A stretch of 64,000 nucleotides of DNA from Thereva unica (lineage: Eukaryota; Arthropoda; Insecta; Diptera; Therevidae): NCBI GenBank assembly GCA_949987705.1, contig OX465281.1:144632876-144696875 (forward strand), in the 5' to 3' direction. How positions within the stretch are numbered: the first letter of the stretch is position 1; each line of letters starts with the position of its first letter. The position numbers and the translations under genes are program-made. Shown here in pieces: positions 54,160 through 64,000 of this stretch. The notes under the pieces were generated by a model. It made no database searches and was not told where the DNA came from. It was given only the letters and a program-made list of their open reading frames with translations.

Positions 54160-54843
54160 TTTTTGTTATAAGTGTGTTTTAAACTGTCCCAATAAATAAT
54201 TTCGCGCCCACGAACTTCTAATTCACAGTTTTAATGTTTTTTTGGTGGGATAATGGATTTACCCGATAGGCAAGCAATTTTCTCAATTTCTCATAACGCC
54301 GCAGAAGCACTTTCAAATTATCCAACTGTCAGGTCTACATTGTCTACATCATTGATTATCTATAAGTAGATACGTAACCTTGTTTGCGGGCTTTGGACAT
54401 AGATGGCGTTACTTACACTGATTTCAAAAATCCATGTTAAAACTGAGACTCAAGAGCTTTCGAAATATATAAAAGCTGTCTATCGGTTTCGCTGCTTATG
54501 TACATTGAACTTTTGAATTCATGTATATAGCAATCGCATGAATTGGGATACTTGCGATTGTGCCTGCCGTTCTTTGAGACAAAATTTTCGGAATTTTTGT
54601 TGTTGTGTTGTTTAAAAACGATTTTTCAGGTTTAGGGAAAAATTTAGTCGTGGAAGATTTTTATTTTTTTTTTTATTTTTTTATGAAATCATATTTTTTT
54701 GTCTGCAGGTGGATACGGTGCCGCAAATTTTAATTTCTGCTTTGTACAGAATATAAAAATTTTTCTATTTTCGACCAAAAGTTGAGCCTGAGAAAATTTC
54801 AGTAAAAAGTTTTAAATTACATATGGAAGAGGTTTTTATCATA

Positions 54844-55102
54844 TCGAGCCCTTCCCGCCGTTTTATCGTAACCGACAAAAAGTAAATTTTACAGGGGAAG
54901 GTTTTTTTTACTTATTTTTGTATCTGTTATTTATAATGGCCTGAAATTAGTTAGGCTAATTATTTTATTAGTTAGGCTAGTTTATTATCCGATTAATGTC
55001 AAAATTGGTGGTATGTTTCGAAGGTTAAATTAACGTCGTTTGCGGTAAAAAACCAATTTTCGAAAAAATGTCGCTTACGATAAAACGGCGGGAAGGGCTC
55101 GA
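54844..55102. mobile_element. 259-bp MITE, TCGAGCCCTTCCCGCCG ends, TA duplication
   Basis: TCGAGCCCTTCCCGCCGTTT at the left continues through TATCGTAA and is inverted at the right. TA flanks both sides (54842-54843, 55103-55104), as in Tc1/mariner-related MITEs. Confidence 0.8.
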
Positions 55103-55670
55103 TATAGTATCCCAGGCAATGAAGTATTTTGCGTCACCATTAAGATTTAATGTTTAATGATATGGGAAAAGTAAAATCTTTCTTTATGTAAAACCATTCC
55201 ATGCTAAACTGTCGCACTTTACTCCGAAAGAATATTTTAAAATTTATAACGCACCAGGAATTGTAAGTGCTTTAATAAGTTATAATAAGTCTTGTGCACT
55301 CTCTTCCACACCACCTAAGAGGTCTTAGGAATTCACGGCTTTCAATCAAAAAGATCCTTTCGCATTCAGGCATTGCTTTGGATTTAGGACCTTGGCTATA
55401 ATGATAGATCCACATAAATATATCATCGTGAAACTGTAAAACAATTGAATCCTTCTTTCCAAAATTTACAGACAGCATAACAGGGACAGGCTGAAGTGTA
55501 CTATAAACCGGCTTTACTTAGTATTAACTAGATTTGTTAATATTCATCCTCTCATCTTTACAATTTTTCCGCAACTGCTTGTACAGGGTCTGTCACGTAT
55601 GCTAGGACTCCTAATAGTTTGGCGCTATAAAATTTGTAAATAGAGTATTACTAACAACAAATCAAAGGCT

Positions 55671-56221
55671 CCCAGCAGGAAAACTAGCGAGGGGTTACTC
55701 AGGTAACCCAAGAATTCATTAATGATTTGTGTAACCGCTTACATGGTAATTGAAAAATTCTAGGTTAGGTAAGCTAGGTAAGCAACTAGGTAATGACTTG
55801 TGAAATACTTCGTTGGAAATGTGATGTGCTTTTATTATTCTTTGTCTTGTCGAAGCCTCTCTTCTTGAGTTTATTCCGTCCTCCAAATTCGTTCGGTGTG
55901 GATCGTGCAGTGCAGTCAAAAAGATATCTTGCTAGTAAAATTCTCACCAAATGTAGCTGAAATGCAATGGTAATTTTGGATAGTAATGTTTTTAATGCTA
56001 AAAAGGGTAGCCAGAATTTTATTCTGCGTGCCTTACATGGTAATCTATGTATTCACTTAATACACTTCACCTCTGAAATAAGTCCTCGTTTGTAATGCCT
56101 ACAGTAAGTACTTACCGCCATAGGACATCCCTATGTAAAAGTAAGCTATTATTTCACCACAAAGGTAATGGGTCCATCTCATTATCACCTCGCTTACCTA
56201 GCCATTACATTTCCCGCTGGG
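55671..56221. mobile_element. Probable 551-bp MITE with CCCAGC..GCTGGG ends
   Basis: CCCAGCAGGAAAACTAG at the left and the inverse of CCCAGCGGGAAATGTAA at the right share 11 of the first 12 bases. Subterminal GGTAAGC-type repeats (TAGGTAAGCTAGGTAAGC) occur in both arms, as does GGGTTACTCAGGTAACCC at 55694. No duplication was found. Confidence 0.5.
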
Positions 56222-57244
56222 TTGTAAAAACGGAGTTTTATCGGATCAGTTTTATCCCGTAAACTTCCGAAGTTATAGTCGAAGGCGAACTGACAATCAA
56301 TAAATCTTGGTGCTTCCTGTGTAGATCAACAAATTGCTTGCTAAACATTCTATCGCCACTATCTCAGTACCATCGAAATAAACCCTCTCCTGCCTGCACG
56401 GCAATCTTATTCCCTCAGCACCAAATTAGATAACTCGTCTCACTCCTTCCACCTGCAGCCCTCTTTTCGGGCACTCTACAAAATAGGAATTCGTTTCTAA
56501 AAATAACAACTGGATTCTGGAATAATCGGTTAGTATTTCCGAGCTCCAACATCCAAGAATTCAAACGCAGAATTCCTCGGCAATTCCACCTTCCAACGAT
56601 CATAATGGTTAACCTATTCCACCCTTAATCTTACTGCAAGACAATGAACAATGATATGACAAACTAAATAATGGACTAGTTGTACAAGAGTTATTTTGGG
56701 AAATTTGTTCAAAAATCGTACAACATTTTTCAAGTTTTTTTTTCTTGATTTGATTCAAGGGTGAATTCACCGCATTGAAAAAGAGGTTATAATAAATTTT
56801 CCAATTTATTTTTGATATTATTTCATCAAAAATAAAATTTAAAAACATAAAAATATTTGAATCATTTTTCAAATACAACCTGTATCTAGGGGCGGTTGAA
56901 AATGACTTATTTGTTCTTAACATACCAAGCAACCAACCTGCAATCCGGTAGCAGCAACAATTACCCAAAACGTAGAAAAAAGCTGCTGTATAAAGTTTAT
57001 TTTAAAAATATTACTTCCCTTTAATTTTATCCCCTTAAGGCTTGATAAAATTCGGCTAGATTAAATAAAAATCAACCACCTTCGCAAATAAATATAAAAA
57101 AGAGTGCATTTAATTTGATTATTATAATTATCCTTAAAAAGGGGTATATTTTATATTTATAAGGGTGCGACAAACATATTTTATTGCAGTCCTAAAATTT
57201 CCTGCTGATTTGCATAATCAGCCACCAAAAAACATGAAGAGAAA
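56222..57244. other. No supported gene
   Basis: This is interior of the 3.6-kb element. Minus-strand open frames at 56415-56603 and 56609-56968 lack recognisable motifs. Confidence 0.35.
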
Positions 57245-57545
57245 TGGCCTCTACAGATCCGGCGGCGCGGATGTGAGTGCGGATTTGACACTTTGCGATT
57301 CTCAAATCCGCAGTCCCGGATTCAATTAAGTCAAAAATTCGGAATGAAAACTCAAGATAATGAAATACCTGATGTCGGATTATCTTAGGCGCATTTGTGG
57401 TTTCGAATCCGCAGAAAATCTGTTGCGGATCACACTTTTAAAGCGCGGAAAATATCAAAGAGAGATTCGCGGTTGTGGATTTGAGAATCGCAAAGGCTCA
57501 AATCCGCACTCACTTCCGCGCCGCCGGATCTGGGAATCGAAGCCA
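57245..57545. mobile_element. MITE, TGGCCTCGATTCCCAG family, copy 2 (301 bp)
   Basis: It aligns end to end with 31066-31372. The left terminus lacks CGATTCCC within its TIR. Shared interior: CCGATGTCGGATTATCTTAG (one mismatch). Confidence 0.85.
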
Positions 57546-57967
57546 TAGTTTCAAAACGGTGTTTCGATACCCCTCCCCCTCCCATTCCTTTGCGTTGCAA
57601 ATGGACCTTTCGCTAACTAATGCAAATAAGTCTCATAAAATCAAAAAGTCCGAAAACTGAAAAATCATGAGATTCGATATCTCAAATTTGTATACGGCAC
57701 CGCGCCCCAGCCAAAATAAATTCAACTTCATTTTAATGTTCCAAGAAAATACCTGCTTATGTACACTTTATTTCCATCATTGATAACCCTCAGCTTTTTT
57801 ATTATGTATTATCGAAACTCCAAACCAAAACGTCCAAATCTTGCAAGTTTTACCGAAAGCACAAACCGCAAAAAGAAAATAGACGCTAGCGCCGCCAAAC
57901 ACCAACACCCGCCATCCTCGCAGGTCCCATGATTACGCATCTACTTATAGATAATCAATGTCTACAT

Positions 57968-58497
57968 TACTCTCCCAGCTAAGCGGAATTCAGACTAATT
58001 ATATGGATTCTCTACAGAGCGGAATTCCGCACGAACAGGATACTAGGCTTTAGGCGTAAATAAGGCTTTAGCTGTTTGCCCTTACGAACTCGGCAAACTA
58101 CCGCTTGCCTTGATTAATGGAAGTGAATAAATATTATTTGAATTAAATTAAAGATAAAGTAGTGCTTATTTTGTAGTGGAAACCCAGTGAGAATATAAAG
58201 AAAGTCAATGAAAAAAGGAGGAGCTTTTAAGAAGCCACTGCACCACACGTGGACCCAACACACCCAACACTACCCTACAGGGATTACGTCCCCAACACCA
58301 GCGTTTTCTTGCTGCTCACTAAAAATATCGCCCATCGTTTTTTCAAAATTGTGTTCATATTCAAATTATTTTCTAATCTTTAGTACCGTGTATAAATCTC
58401 GTCTGTGAACTATTGCAGTACGGAGAGCGACGGTCGCACCAGGTAGGACTCCCCGAAGAGTCCGCAGTATGACGCACTTCACAACGCGTTGCACATA
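57968..58497. repeat. R3-related fragment and unassigned sequence
   Basis: 57975-58115 carries the GCGGAATTC / ACAGGATACTAGGC motif and AACTCGGCAAACTACCGC shared with R3 (38.25 kb) and 26.46 kb. From 58115 to 58497 no feature is recognised. Confidence 0.5.
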
Positions 58498-59117
58498 CTA
58501 AAAGGACAAAGAAAGGAATCTGATCACCGCTCCTAAAGGAATCTTGGAGCGATTGGAGGAGCACTTTCGTTCAGAGGCTCCACTAATATCAGACGATAAT
58601 GCTATGCTGCCGGCACCAAGCTTGGAAGAAGTTAGCAGAGCTACAACCCGACTCAAAAACAACAAGGTCTCGGCATCCCAGCGGAGCTGGTTAAATATGG
58701 AGAGGCTATAGCGATTCATGAATTAATTATGCAAGTATGGAAGCAGGAAGCGCTGTCATAAGACTAGAGAAAAGGCATCCTCTGCACGGTACATAGAAAA
58801 AAGATATCAGAACTTGCACTAATTATGGCGCTATAATGTTGAGTAACGCGTATAAGATATTCTCCGCAATGCTATAAAACCAGGATGGCCCCATACCGCC
58901 AGAAACATCATAGGCCATTACCAACCAGTGTGACTTCAGCCCAGGCAAATCAACAACTCATCAGATTTTCCCCTGAGGCAAGCTATGGAAAAATGTATAG
59001 ACTTTCAAAACTCAATTCAATACCTTTAAATAGACTTTAAAGCCGCCTATGATAGCATAGCCAGAGTAGAACTCTATAAAGCCATGGAAGAATTTGGGGA
59101 TGCCAAACTGACGTAGG
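58498..59117 (+). pseudogene. RTE LINE RT fragment, same family as 39402-42365
   Basis: Forward frames match that element's RT start: ISDDNAMLPAPSLEE, LKNNKVSAS.., ELVKYGEA, then NIIGHYQPV and DFKAAYDSIARVELY. Many frame changes and stops; both ends truncated. Confidence 0.85.
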
Positions 59118-59616
59118 TTGACGTTGCCCGCCCCAAAAGCGGCCGCTACACCATATCCTAGCGAAAACTGTTATATCTTCAAAACAAAAATATAAAGCTA
59201 AAGTATTATCATACTAAGCATCAAAGAATAAGGCTTATTAGATTCCATATTCATTCCAGTAATATGTCTAAAATGATACCAAAATAAACTTCTTTAACGA
59301 TATGTATATTATTAACTTCCCAGTATAGGGAAGTTATTGTAATCATTCCGAAAATCGAAATTTTCAACGTAATTTTCATTTTTCAAGGTCCCAAGAGCAT
59401 TTCAAGCAAAAATTTGGGTGGAAGTATGTGTGTGTGTGCGTACGTATGTGGTCATTTTTCCTGCACGATATCGCGCGAACCAAAAAAATAACGATTTCGT
59501 TGAGGTGTTGTTCGAAGCGTATTAACGGAAATACGATCTGAAAAGATGTTTATAAAATTCGGTCGAGCCGTTTTTTGGTTAAGCGACATGAGTGATTTTT
59601 CTACCTGGGCGATATC

Positions 59617-61209
59617 TTCTTCTTCTTTAAACTCCTTTAATCCCTCATGGGACCTATGGCGGAAACAGTTGCCCTCCAGCGGACTCTGTTTTGCGCGACA
59701 GCTCTTAGCTCCGACCAGGATCTCCCAGTTGTTGCGGCTTCTTCTAGTAGGGTTCTTCTCCACGTTGTTCTAGGTCTTCCTACTCGACGAGAACCTTGCG
59801 GATTCCAGTCAAGGGCCTGTTTGGCTAGATTTTCGTTTTCGCGTCGCAAGGTGTGGCTAACCCAATTCCATTTCCTTCGCCTGATTTGGTCGTCAATCCT
59901 TTCTTGGCCGGCACGGCGCCATAGTTCTTCGTTTGAAATTCTATCTTGCCAGCGGATTTTTAGGATACGACGAAGGCATCTGTTGATGAAGACTTGTAGG
60001 CGCCCTGTTATGAATTGGGTGACTTTCCATGTTTCGCAACCATACAAAAGAACTGCCTTAACGTTGGAGTTTAACAGCCGCAATTTGGTATTAGTGGAAA
60101 TCACCGTTGATCTCCATATGTGGGACAGGCATGCATATGCGCCTCCTGCTTTATTTATTCTGGAACTGACATCTTCTTCTGAACCACCATTTTCGGTAAT
60201 AATGCTACCGAGGTAGCAGAATTTATTTACCAGTTCCACGTCACGGTTATTCAGCGCTGTTCGTTCAATGGGGTTTGCATTTATCCGCATTTCTTTAGTT
60301 TTAGTCGGATTTAGCCTTAAGCCTGACGGACTACTTTCTGTTGTCAAATTGTTCAACATGTTTTTGAGGTCCTGGTGTCTGTGGGCCAGCAAACAGATAT
60401 CATCGGCGTAGTCGAGATCCTTAAGGCAGTCTACCAAACCCCATTGTATGCCGCCTGTTCTATTATCTAGAGCGCCGACAAGGATGTCATTTATTACTAT
60501 AAGAAATAGTAATGGCGAAAGTAGGCATCCTTGTCGTACTCCTGAGCTCACCTCAAAGCTGTCGGATAATTTTCCATTATGGAGAACTCTGCATTTGGAT
60601 TTGTTATATAGGGCTTTTATCAATTCTATTATTTTATCAGGCAGTCCACGTCGCCGTAGTGCCTGCCAAATGAAGCTCCTATTAACCGAGTCGAACGCTT
60701 TCTCATAGTCTACGAAAGCAAGGTAAAGGGGGGATCGGAATTCAGTAGACTGCTCCACTATTATTCTCAAGGTGTTAATATGATCAATACAGGAGCGGCC
60801 CTTCCTGAATCCGGCCTGCTGCCTCCTAAGCGTTCGATCAACTGCCTCACTTATCCTAGATAGTAATATATGGGACAAAATTTTGCCCACAGTAGATAAT
60901 AAACAGATACCTCTCCAGTTGTCGCATATTGTTAGGTCCCCCTTTTTTGGTATTTTGACTATGATAGATTCCGTCCAATCCTCCGGAAAGGTACAGGTGT
61001 TCCATGCTATTTCTAGGATTAGGGCTGAAGCGCATCTGCTATGAGGCTTGAGTCGGCTTTCAACAATTCTGGCAGGATGCCATCTTTTCCTACTGCTTTA
61101 CCATTGGCCATCGCATGAATTGCGGTTACTATTTCCGTCTTGGATGGGGCCCGAGTGGCGATTCTTATTGGCTGTGCATTGTTGTTGTTTTCCTGAGGTT
61201 CCTGTGTAA
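59617..61209 (-). mobile_element. 5'-truncated RTE-type LINE with (GAA)n tail
   Basis: A CGATATC duplication lies at 59610-59616 and 61210-61216. The minus-strand 3' end is GAAGAAGAAG. Only RT and the C-terminal domain remain. A different RTE family from that at 39.4 kb, but with a similar tail. Confidence 0.85.
59637..60890 (-). CDS. RTE reverse transcriptase (417 codons open)
   Basis: Visible motifs: QQAGFRKGRSCIDHINTLRI, AFVDYEKAFDSVNR, SGVRQGCLLSPLLFLIVIND, LDYADDICLLAHR (catalytic YADD) and GLRLNPTKTKEMRI. The C-terminal domain has CYLGSIITENGGSEEDVSSR, LYGCETWKVT, LQVFINRCLRRILKIRWQDR and GSRRVGRPRTTWRRTLLEE. Similarity extends upstream on the minus strand to about 61190 (PEDWTESIIVKIPKKGDLT) with a break near 61030. 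The open frame suggests recent insertion, though the element lacks its endonuclease. Confidence 0.9.
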   Translation of the reverse strand: MGKILSHILLSRISEAVDRTLRRQQAGFRKGRSCIDHINTLRIIVEQSTEFRSPLYLAFVDYEKAFDSVNRSFIWQALRRRGLPDKIIELIKALYNKSKCRVLHNGKLSDSFEVSSGVRQGCLLSPLLFLIVINDILVGALDNRTGGIQWGLVDCLKDLDYADDICLLAHRHQDLKNMLNNLTTESSPSGLRLNPTKTKEMRINANPIERTALNNRDVELVNKFCYLGSIITENGGSEEDVSSRINKAGGAYACLSHIWRSTVISTNTKLRLLNSNVKAVLLYGCETWKVTQFITGRLQVFINRCLRRILKIRWQDRISNEELWRRAGQERIDDQIRRRKWNWVSHTLRRENENLAKQALDWNPQGSRRVGRPRTTWRRTLLEEAATTGRSWSELRAVAQNRVRWRATVSAIGPMRD

Positions 61210-61444
61210 CGATATCGCCCGAACCATAAAAGATATCGACTTACGACAATATAATTTGAAAAGATTTTTATAATATTCGGTCGAGCCGTTTTTTGGGTTA
61301 AATGATATAAGTGATTTTTGTGCTTGCACGATATCGCACGAACTTTTAAAGTTATCGATCGACTTAGTTGAGGTGTCTTCGAACGGCTTCGAAGGTGTTA
61401 ACCAAAATATGATCTGGAAAGATTTTCGTAAAAGTTTTTTGTTT

Positions 61445-62201
61445 TTAACTTCCCAGTATAGGAAGTTATTGTAATCGGTCCGAAAATCGAAATCGAAAAT
61501 TTCAACGTATTTTCATCTTTCAAGGTCCCAGGAGCATTTTAAGCAAAAAATTGGAAGGAAGTATGTGTGTGTGTGTGTGTGTGTGTATGTGCGTACGGAT
61601 GTGGTCATTTTTTCCTGCACGATATCGCGCGAACCAAAACTGATATCGACTTCGTTGAGGTGTCGTTCGAAGCGTATCAACCGAAATATGATCTGAAAAG
61701 ATTTACATGAAATTCGGTCCAGCCGTTTTTTTGATTAAGCGACATAAGTGATTTTTGTACCTGCACCATATCGCCCGAACCACGAAAGATATTGACTTAC
61801 TTGAGGTGCCGTTCGAAGCGTATTAGCGACAATATAATCTGAAAAGATTTTTATAATATTCCGTCCAGCGGTTTTTTGGTTTAAATGACTTAAGTGATTT
61901 TTGTACCTGCACGATACCGCGCGAACTAAAAACTATTTCGACTTCATTGAGGTGCCGAAAAACATTAACACATCAATTTTATATTCATTTTCGTCATCCT
62001 AATCTTGTAGCTGCGCACATTTAGTTTGACATTTTAGCGAAAATATTGATAAACAATTGTGACAAATTCTCAGTATTATACATATATTCTATATTGCCTA
62101 TTGTTCATTTATTATTAAAATATCCATCATAATATTCAACATCCATCATACTGGGAAGTTGATCGTGTGGACCGAACGGGTCGAACCCACATCCCAACTA
62201 G
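61445..62201 (+). mobile_element. Helentron-like element D, nested in C
   Basis: It is complete from TTAACTTCCCAGTATAGG to CCCAACTAG, 757 bp, close to A. On both sides C's repeat text is continuous (…AAAAGTTTTTTGTTT and TTTTTGTTTAAACGACG…), so insertion was into a T run of C with no duplication. Confidence 0.88.
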
Positions 62202-63088
62202 TTTTTGTTTAAACGACGTTCGTGAACTTTGTACCTGCACGATACCACGCGAAACAAAAACTATATAGACTTCTTTGAGGTGCCGAGAGAATAATATTAA
62301 CGAAAAAAACCCTGAAAAAATTTGTCGGGCCTTTTTTGTTTAAATGGAAAAACTTCGGCTCAGTGTCAGAAAGACCTTGAATAGATAAATAGATAAGTTT
62401 TGCTAATATCTAATAAACTTGATGGAATTACAAATTCTAAACGAAATGATCTTTTTTGGGTCCTGCACAGCGATAGCCTTCCAACAAACTGGTCACTGGT
62501 AAAAACCGACAACCTTGCAAAACCGTGCAAAAATTTCGTTGCCCTTTACAAATATCACGAATTATTCAACCTTGGATCTGCACTTTTTGACGGGGAGTTG
62601 TTTTCTACGCGTGATACAGTTTTACGAAATTGCGATTCATCCCGGGATTTCCAGTAGTTACCGCAAAATTTGTTTTTTTGGTCGTCTGACAAGTACTTTA
62701 CATTGATCAGTTTTGCTAATATCTCCGGAAAGGTTTGGAATTTCCAAATGAAGCCATTCGCTTCCCAGTTTATCAACGGCGCTTCAACACGCTAATACGA
62801 ATTCGAACACCCGCTTTAGTGTAGCGAACGAAATACGGAGGAAATGTTTGTTTGTTAACGTTCAAGAAAAACAAATTCTCTAGAAAAATCTTGTGGTTTT
62901 ACCACTATTACAGTTATTTGAACTAGCTTCTCTCATGATTACTTTGTTACCAGTTCTGATACCAGTCAATTTCCCACTAGTTCTAAACGTATAACTATTT
63001 TTTAAGAAGTCAGTTTATGCCATCTTCGTTCATCATACTGGGAAGTTAATCGTGTGGACCGAAGGGGTCAAGCCCACATCCCAACTAG

Positions 63089-64000
63089 TTTATTCTGCAA
63101 TTAAAATAAAAATTTCAACGTCTCGAGTCCCATAACGCCCGTAAAATTAACAAAGCCATTTTTTGAATTTATTTATTACTTGATTTAAGCTGCTCTGTTT
63201 CTATGCCACTATGCTACCTCTGTTATAACACAATAAGCTAACATCCCAGCTTGGATTGTAAACAAACTGACACCACTTGAATATCTTGCTTGGTTGGGAT
63301 ATTTTTCTCTTGTAGTTCTGCACGTGGAATCAAAAATTGTTGATTTTAGACATTTTTTCTATTATCACTTTTGGACTGACTAAATTAGAAACTCCAACAA
63401 GTAAATAACAACACAATATAGTTTGCTTAAAGAACTCAGCAATTCCATCTGTACATTTATAGTTGCACTTGCGCCCAAACTCAAAGAACACCAAAATCCT
63501 CCAATCGGCGTAATTCTTCTATCCTATTTTGATTTTGCAATTTCAGCCCCAATTTATTCCCTTAACCTTTGCCCTCAGTTTCACCAAAAAAGAGGGTACA
63601 GACCGGAACATTAGCAAAATTTTGATGGCCACCCCATTAACGTTATGATTATTGCTGGGGTGATCGTTAACAGAGCCATCAAAATCGGTGTCAACTCCAC
63701 CACTAAAGTGAGAACAGACCCAATAACGATTTTACCGGGTAATTGGGGATTTTGGGAAATGGCAGATAACCACCTTGGGTTCATAGATGACCTGTCATAA
63801 TAAAAATTACTGCTGAACTGTATCCTCCCCTTATGATAACAATCAGGATTGGTGTGTTTTGCTTCCTTTTTAAAGGCCGTGAGTGGATCCATCGTGACTT
63901 TCATCCTAAGTTGATTGCACCCCTTATAGTATGGTTCAGATCAATGTGTTGCAGCTTTATTAAAATCCTCTGATGTCATTGCTCTGTTTTACCTAGCAAC
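63089..64000. other. No supported feature
   Basis: A minus-strand frame at 63611-63904 (97 codons, with a hydrophobic GSVLTLVVELTPILMALLTI stretch) has no recognisable motif or context. No repeats shared with the rest of the window were seen. Confidence 0.35.

Larger units (their letters stand above)
49459..54252. mobile_element. Long-TIR element (~155-bp arms) filled by a LINE and two Helentron-like copies
   Basis: The left arm 49459-49613 starts TATCCCACCAA and contains GAAGTTCGTGGGCGCG and ATAATTAAACACGTGCAT. The right arm is its inverse but is divided: 52221-52280 and 54160-54252. The division is caused by the Helentron-like pair at 52281-54159, placed in a T run of the arm. The original interior has been replaced or displaced by the LINE at 49614-52050. 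Confidence 0.75.
54350..57960. mobile_element. 3.6-kb TIR element, CATTGATTAT family, copy 2
   Basis: Ends CATTGATTATCTATAAGTAG at 54350 and its inverse at 57960; 22 of the first 23 bases match. The 7-bp duplication is TCTACAT (54343-54349, 57961-57967). The TIR core and duplication length match the 7.2-kb element at 27862. A TATA-like TATATAAAAGC at about 54466 and TAGATGGCG at about 54393 lie near the left end. The interior is mostly other small elements and non-coding DNA; no transposase was recognised. Confidence 0.8.
59312..63088 (+). mobile_element. Helentron-like element C, containing an RTE LINE and element D
   Basis: It starts TTAACTTCCCAGTATAGG at 59312 and ends CATCCCAACTAG at 63088. 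The RTE copy (59617-61209) and element D (61445-62201) each interrupt the repeat units, which resume on the other side. Its 3' interior (GCTAATATCTAATAAACTTG, GACAACC.., TTGATCAG) matches E and F. Confidence 0.85.

Noticed and set aside
63611..63904. 97-codon frame with a hydrophobic stretch
   Set aside because: No motif, no context, and AT-rich flanks; possible by chance.

Overview
This window looks like a transposon-rich, AT-rich arthropod (most likely insect) chromosome. Introns are short and spliced GT..AG. BEL/Pao, Gypsy, RTE and Jockey/CR1-type retroelements, a PIF/Harbinger transposon, a Tc1/mariner relic, Helentron-like rolling-circle elements and many small inverted-repeat elements fill it almost end to end. 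I cannot place it to order or species. I recognise no ordinary single-copy host gene. The only protein that might not belong to a named transposon class is the 5'-truncated reading frame at the left edge (2-688).

Layout. 0.7-18.8 kb: an old BEL/Pao retrotransposon (gag 6.8-7.1 and 10.1-10.5, protease 10.5-11.2, RT 11.2-11.85 and 17.3-18.2, integrase 18.2-18.8). It is split by a minus-strand Helentron-like element (7106-10062) and by a nearly complete 5.5-kb PIF/Harbinger (11854-17336, TAA target duplication, 48-bp inverted ends). The Helentron-like element is itself split by a 1.94-kb element. An inverted second copy of that element at 721-4360 carries a 1773-bp solo LTR. The Harbinger carries a DDE transposase (two exons) and a MADF-domain protein (three exons, one A-run frameshift). 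The second intron of the MADF gene has taken in a 2.4-kb insert with about 16 tandem copies of a ~117-bp unit. 18.8-26.5 kb: another Helentron-like copy, a Tc1 relic broken into two opposed halves, and a young but inactivated 5.08-kb Gypsy element (CsRn1-like features). That Gypsy sits in a dispersed repeat (here called R3).

27.7-38.2 kb: a second Gypsy-type element (GTAT duplication) that has lost all of RT/RNase H and the integrase core. A 7.2-kb inverted-repeat element (TIR CATTGATTAT..., 7-bp duplication) is inserted in its 5' LTR. Inside that element are a LINE relic, several MITEs, and a long foldback whose arms each contain a tRNA-Pro-like sequence followed by a T-rich run. 38.2-49.1 kb: the R3 repeat, with ~120-bp satellite units invaded by a full-length RTE LINE (minus strand, 15-bp duplication) and a nearly intact Jockey/CR1-type LINE (plus strand, PHD-finger ORF1 and EN-RT ORF2).

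49.5-54.3 kb: a long-TIR element containing another LINE and two Helentron-like copies. 54.35-57.96 kb: a second member of the CATTGATTAT family, also with a 7-bp duplication. 58.5-63.1 kb: RTE fragments and a Helentron-like element containing both an RTE insertion and a second Helentron-like element. The last 0.9 kb has nothing I can assign.

The main value of the window is its stratigraphy. At many junctions the empty target can be inferred from a second copy or from reading-frame continuity, which gives exact element boundaries and a relative order of insertion. The least familiar items are the CATTGATTAT/7-bp family, the 1.94-kb family that mimics Helentron ends, and the tRNA-Pro-like foldback.
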